Notes under the pieces: generated by a model
Databases searched by the model: none
Told to the model about the DNA's origin: nothing
Seen by the model: the letters and a program-made list of their open reading frames with translations, nothing else
Shown here: positions 50,270 to 50,330 of the stretch, one piece after another
Numbering within the stretch: the stretch's first letter is position 1
Layout of the letters: each line of letters begins with the position of its first letter
Translations under genes and position numbers: made by a program
NCBI GenBank assembly: GCA_001931905.2
Contig: MSJI02000610.1
Location: 1 to 50,330, forward strand
DNA from: Cladosporium sp. IMV 00045
Taxonomy: Eukaryota; Ascomycota; Dothideomycetes; Cladosporiales; Cladosporiaceae
DNA: 50,330 nucleotides
Direction: 5' to 3'

Positions 50270-50330
50270 GTGGTACATTGCTATGATCAAGGCTGGGATG
50301 AAGATCAAAGGATTGGAGTTGGCTGAGGTG
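50166..50330 (+). CDS. Start of an unrecognised gene (cut by window edge)
   Basis: An ATG at 50166 opens a short exon (50166-50221) encoding MAPKIEPNVSLHENCQPY. A 48-bp GT-AG intron (50222-50269) follows. Exon 2 (50270 onward) continues in frame as RWYIAMIKAGMKIKGLELAEV to the window end. The frame is also open upstream of this ATG (back to about 50110), so the true start may be earlier. No family is recognised. The call rests on frame continuity across good splice sites in a short stretch. Confidence 0.4.

Noticed and set aside
1..50330. tRNA, rRNA or CRISPR array
   Set aside because: I found no cloverleaf with a T-loop consensus, no rRNA-like sequence and no regularly spaced repeats with spacers; CRISPR is not expected in a fungus.

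Overview
The window is a gene-dense piece of a filamentous ascomycete (Pezizomycotina) nuclear genome, most likely a Dothideomycete; the class is inferred from overall gene style, not proven. The grounds are short GT-AG introns of about 48-98 bp, compact single genes on both strands with intergenic gaps of 0.1-1.7 kb, Zn2Cys6 regulators, a fungal Argonaute, F-box-like proteins, an ACS-family MFS transporter and small secreted proteins. I see no operons, no CRISPR array, no rRNA or tRNA gene, no intact transposon and no obvious secondary-metabolite cluster.

Layout. 1-408: start of a Zn2Cys6 regulator (minus) running off the left edge. 1849-3723: NCS1 nucleobase transporter (plus) with an apparent internal deletion. 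3925-5253: peroxisomal 3-ketoacyl-CoA thiolase (minus), with two CCTCGG sites upstream. 5905-7884: TFIIH subunit Tfb1 (minus). 8955-9752: hypothetical. 10034-11070: cytochrome c peroxidase-like enzyme (minus). 11644-13152: protein with two F-box-like modules (minus). 14875-18375: long disordered protein with a Met/Gly-rich tail (plus). 19287-22527: Argonaute (minus).

23648-24787 and 25021-25380: EngB-type mitochondrial GTPase and the ATP-synthase assembly factor FMC1, divergent from one short intergenic region. 25780-26628: F-box-like hypothetical. 26969-28795: second Zn2Cys6 regulator (minus). 30356-32028: MFS transporter (minus). 33431-35409: SET-domain lysine methyltransferase-like protein (minus). 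36052-36726: secreted glycoprotein candidate (minus). 37860-39212: glycine-zipper protein (plus). 39286-40475: D-2-hydroxyacid dehydrogenase (minus). 41303-41560: small Cys-rich secreted protein (minus). 42172-43928: amino-acid permease (minus). 45326-48685: HECT ubiquitin ligase Hul5/UBE3C (plus). 50166-50330: start of an unrecognised gene cut by the right edge.

Most genes are independent housekeeping or transport functions; the only clear functional pairing is the divergent mitochondrial pair EngB/FMC1. The most notable points are the CCTCGG pair upstream of thiolase, two perfect inverted repeats that cross each other in the same intergenic region, the deletion in the NCS1 transporter, an Argonaute intron whose first canonical acceptor leads to a stop, and a pair of near-identical hairpin-forming intron-like sequences at the right end that resemble introner-like elements. 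All splice sites were read by eye from reading-frame continuity, GT-AG signals and family conservation.
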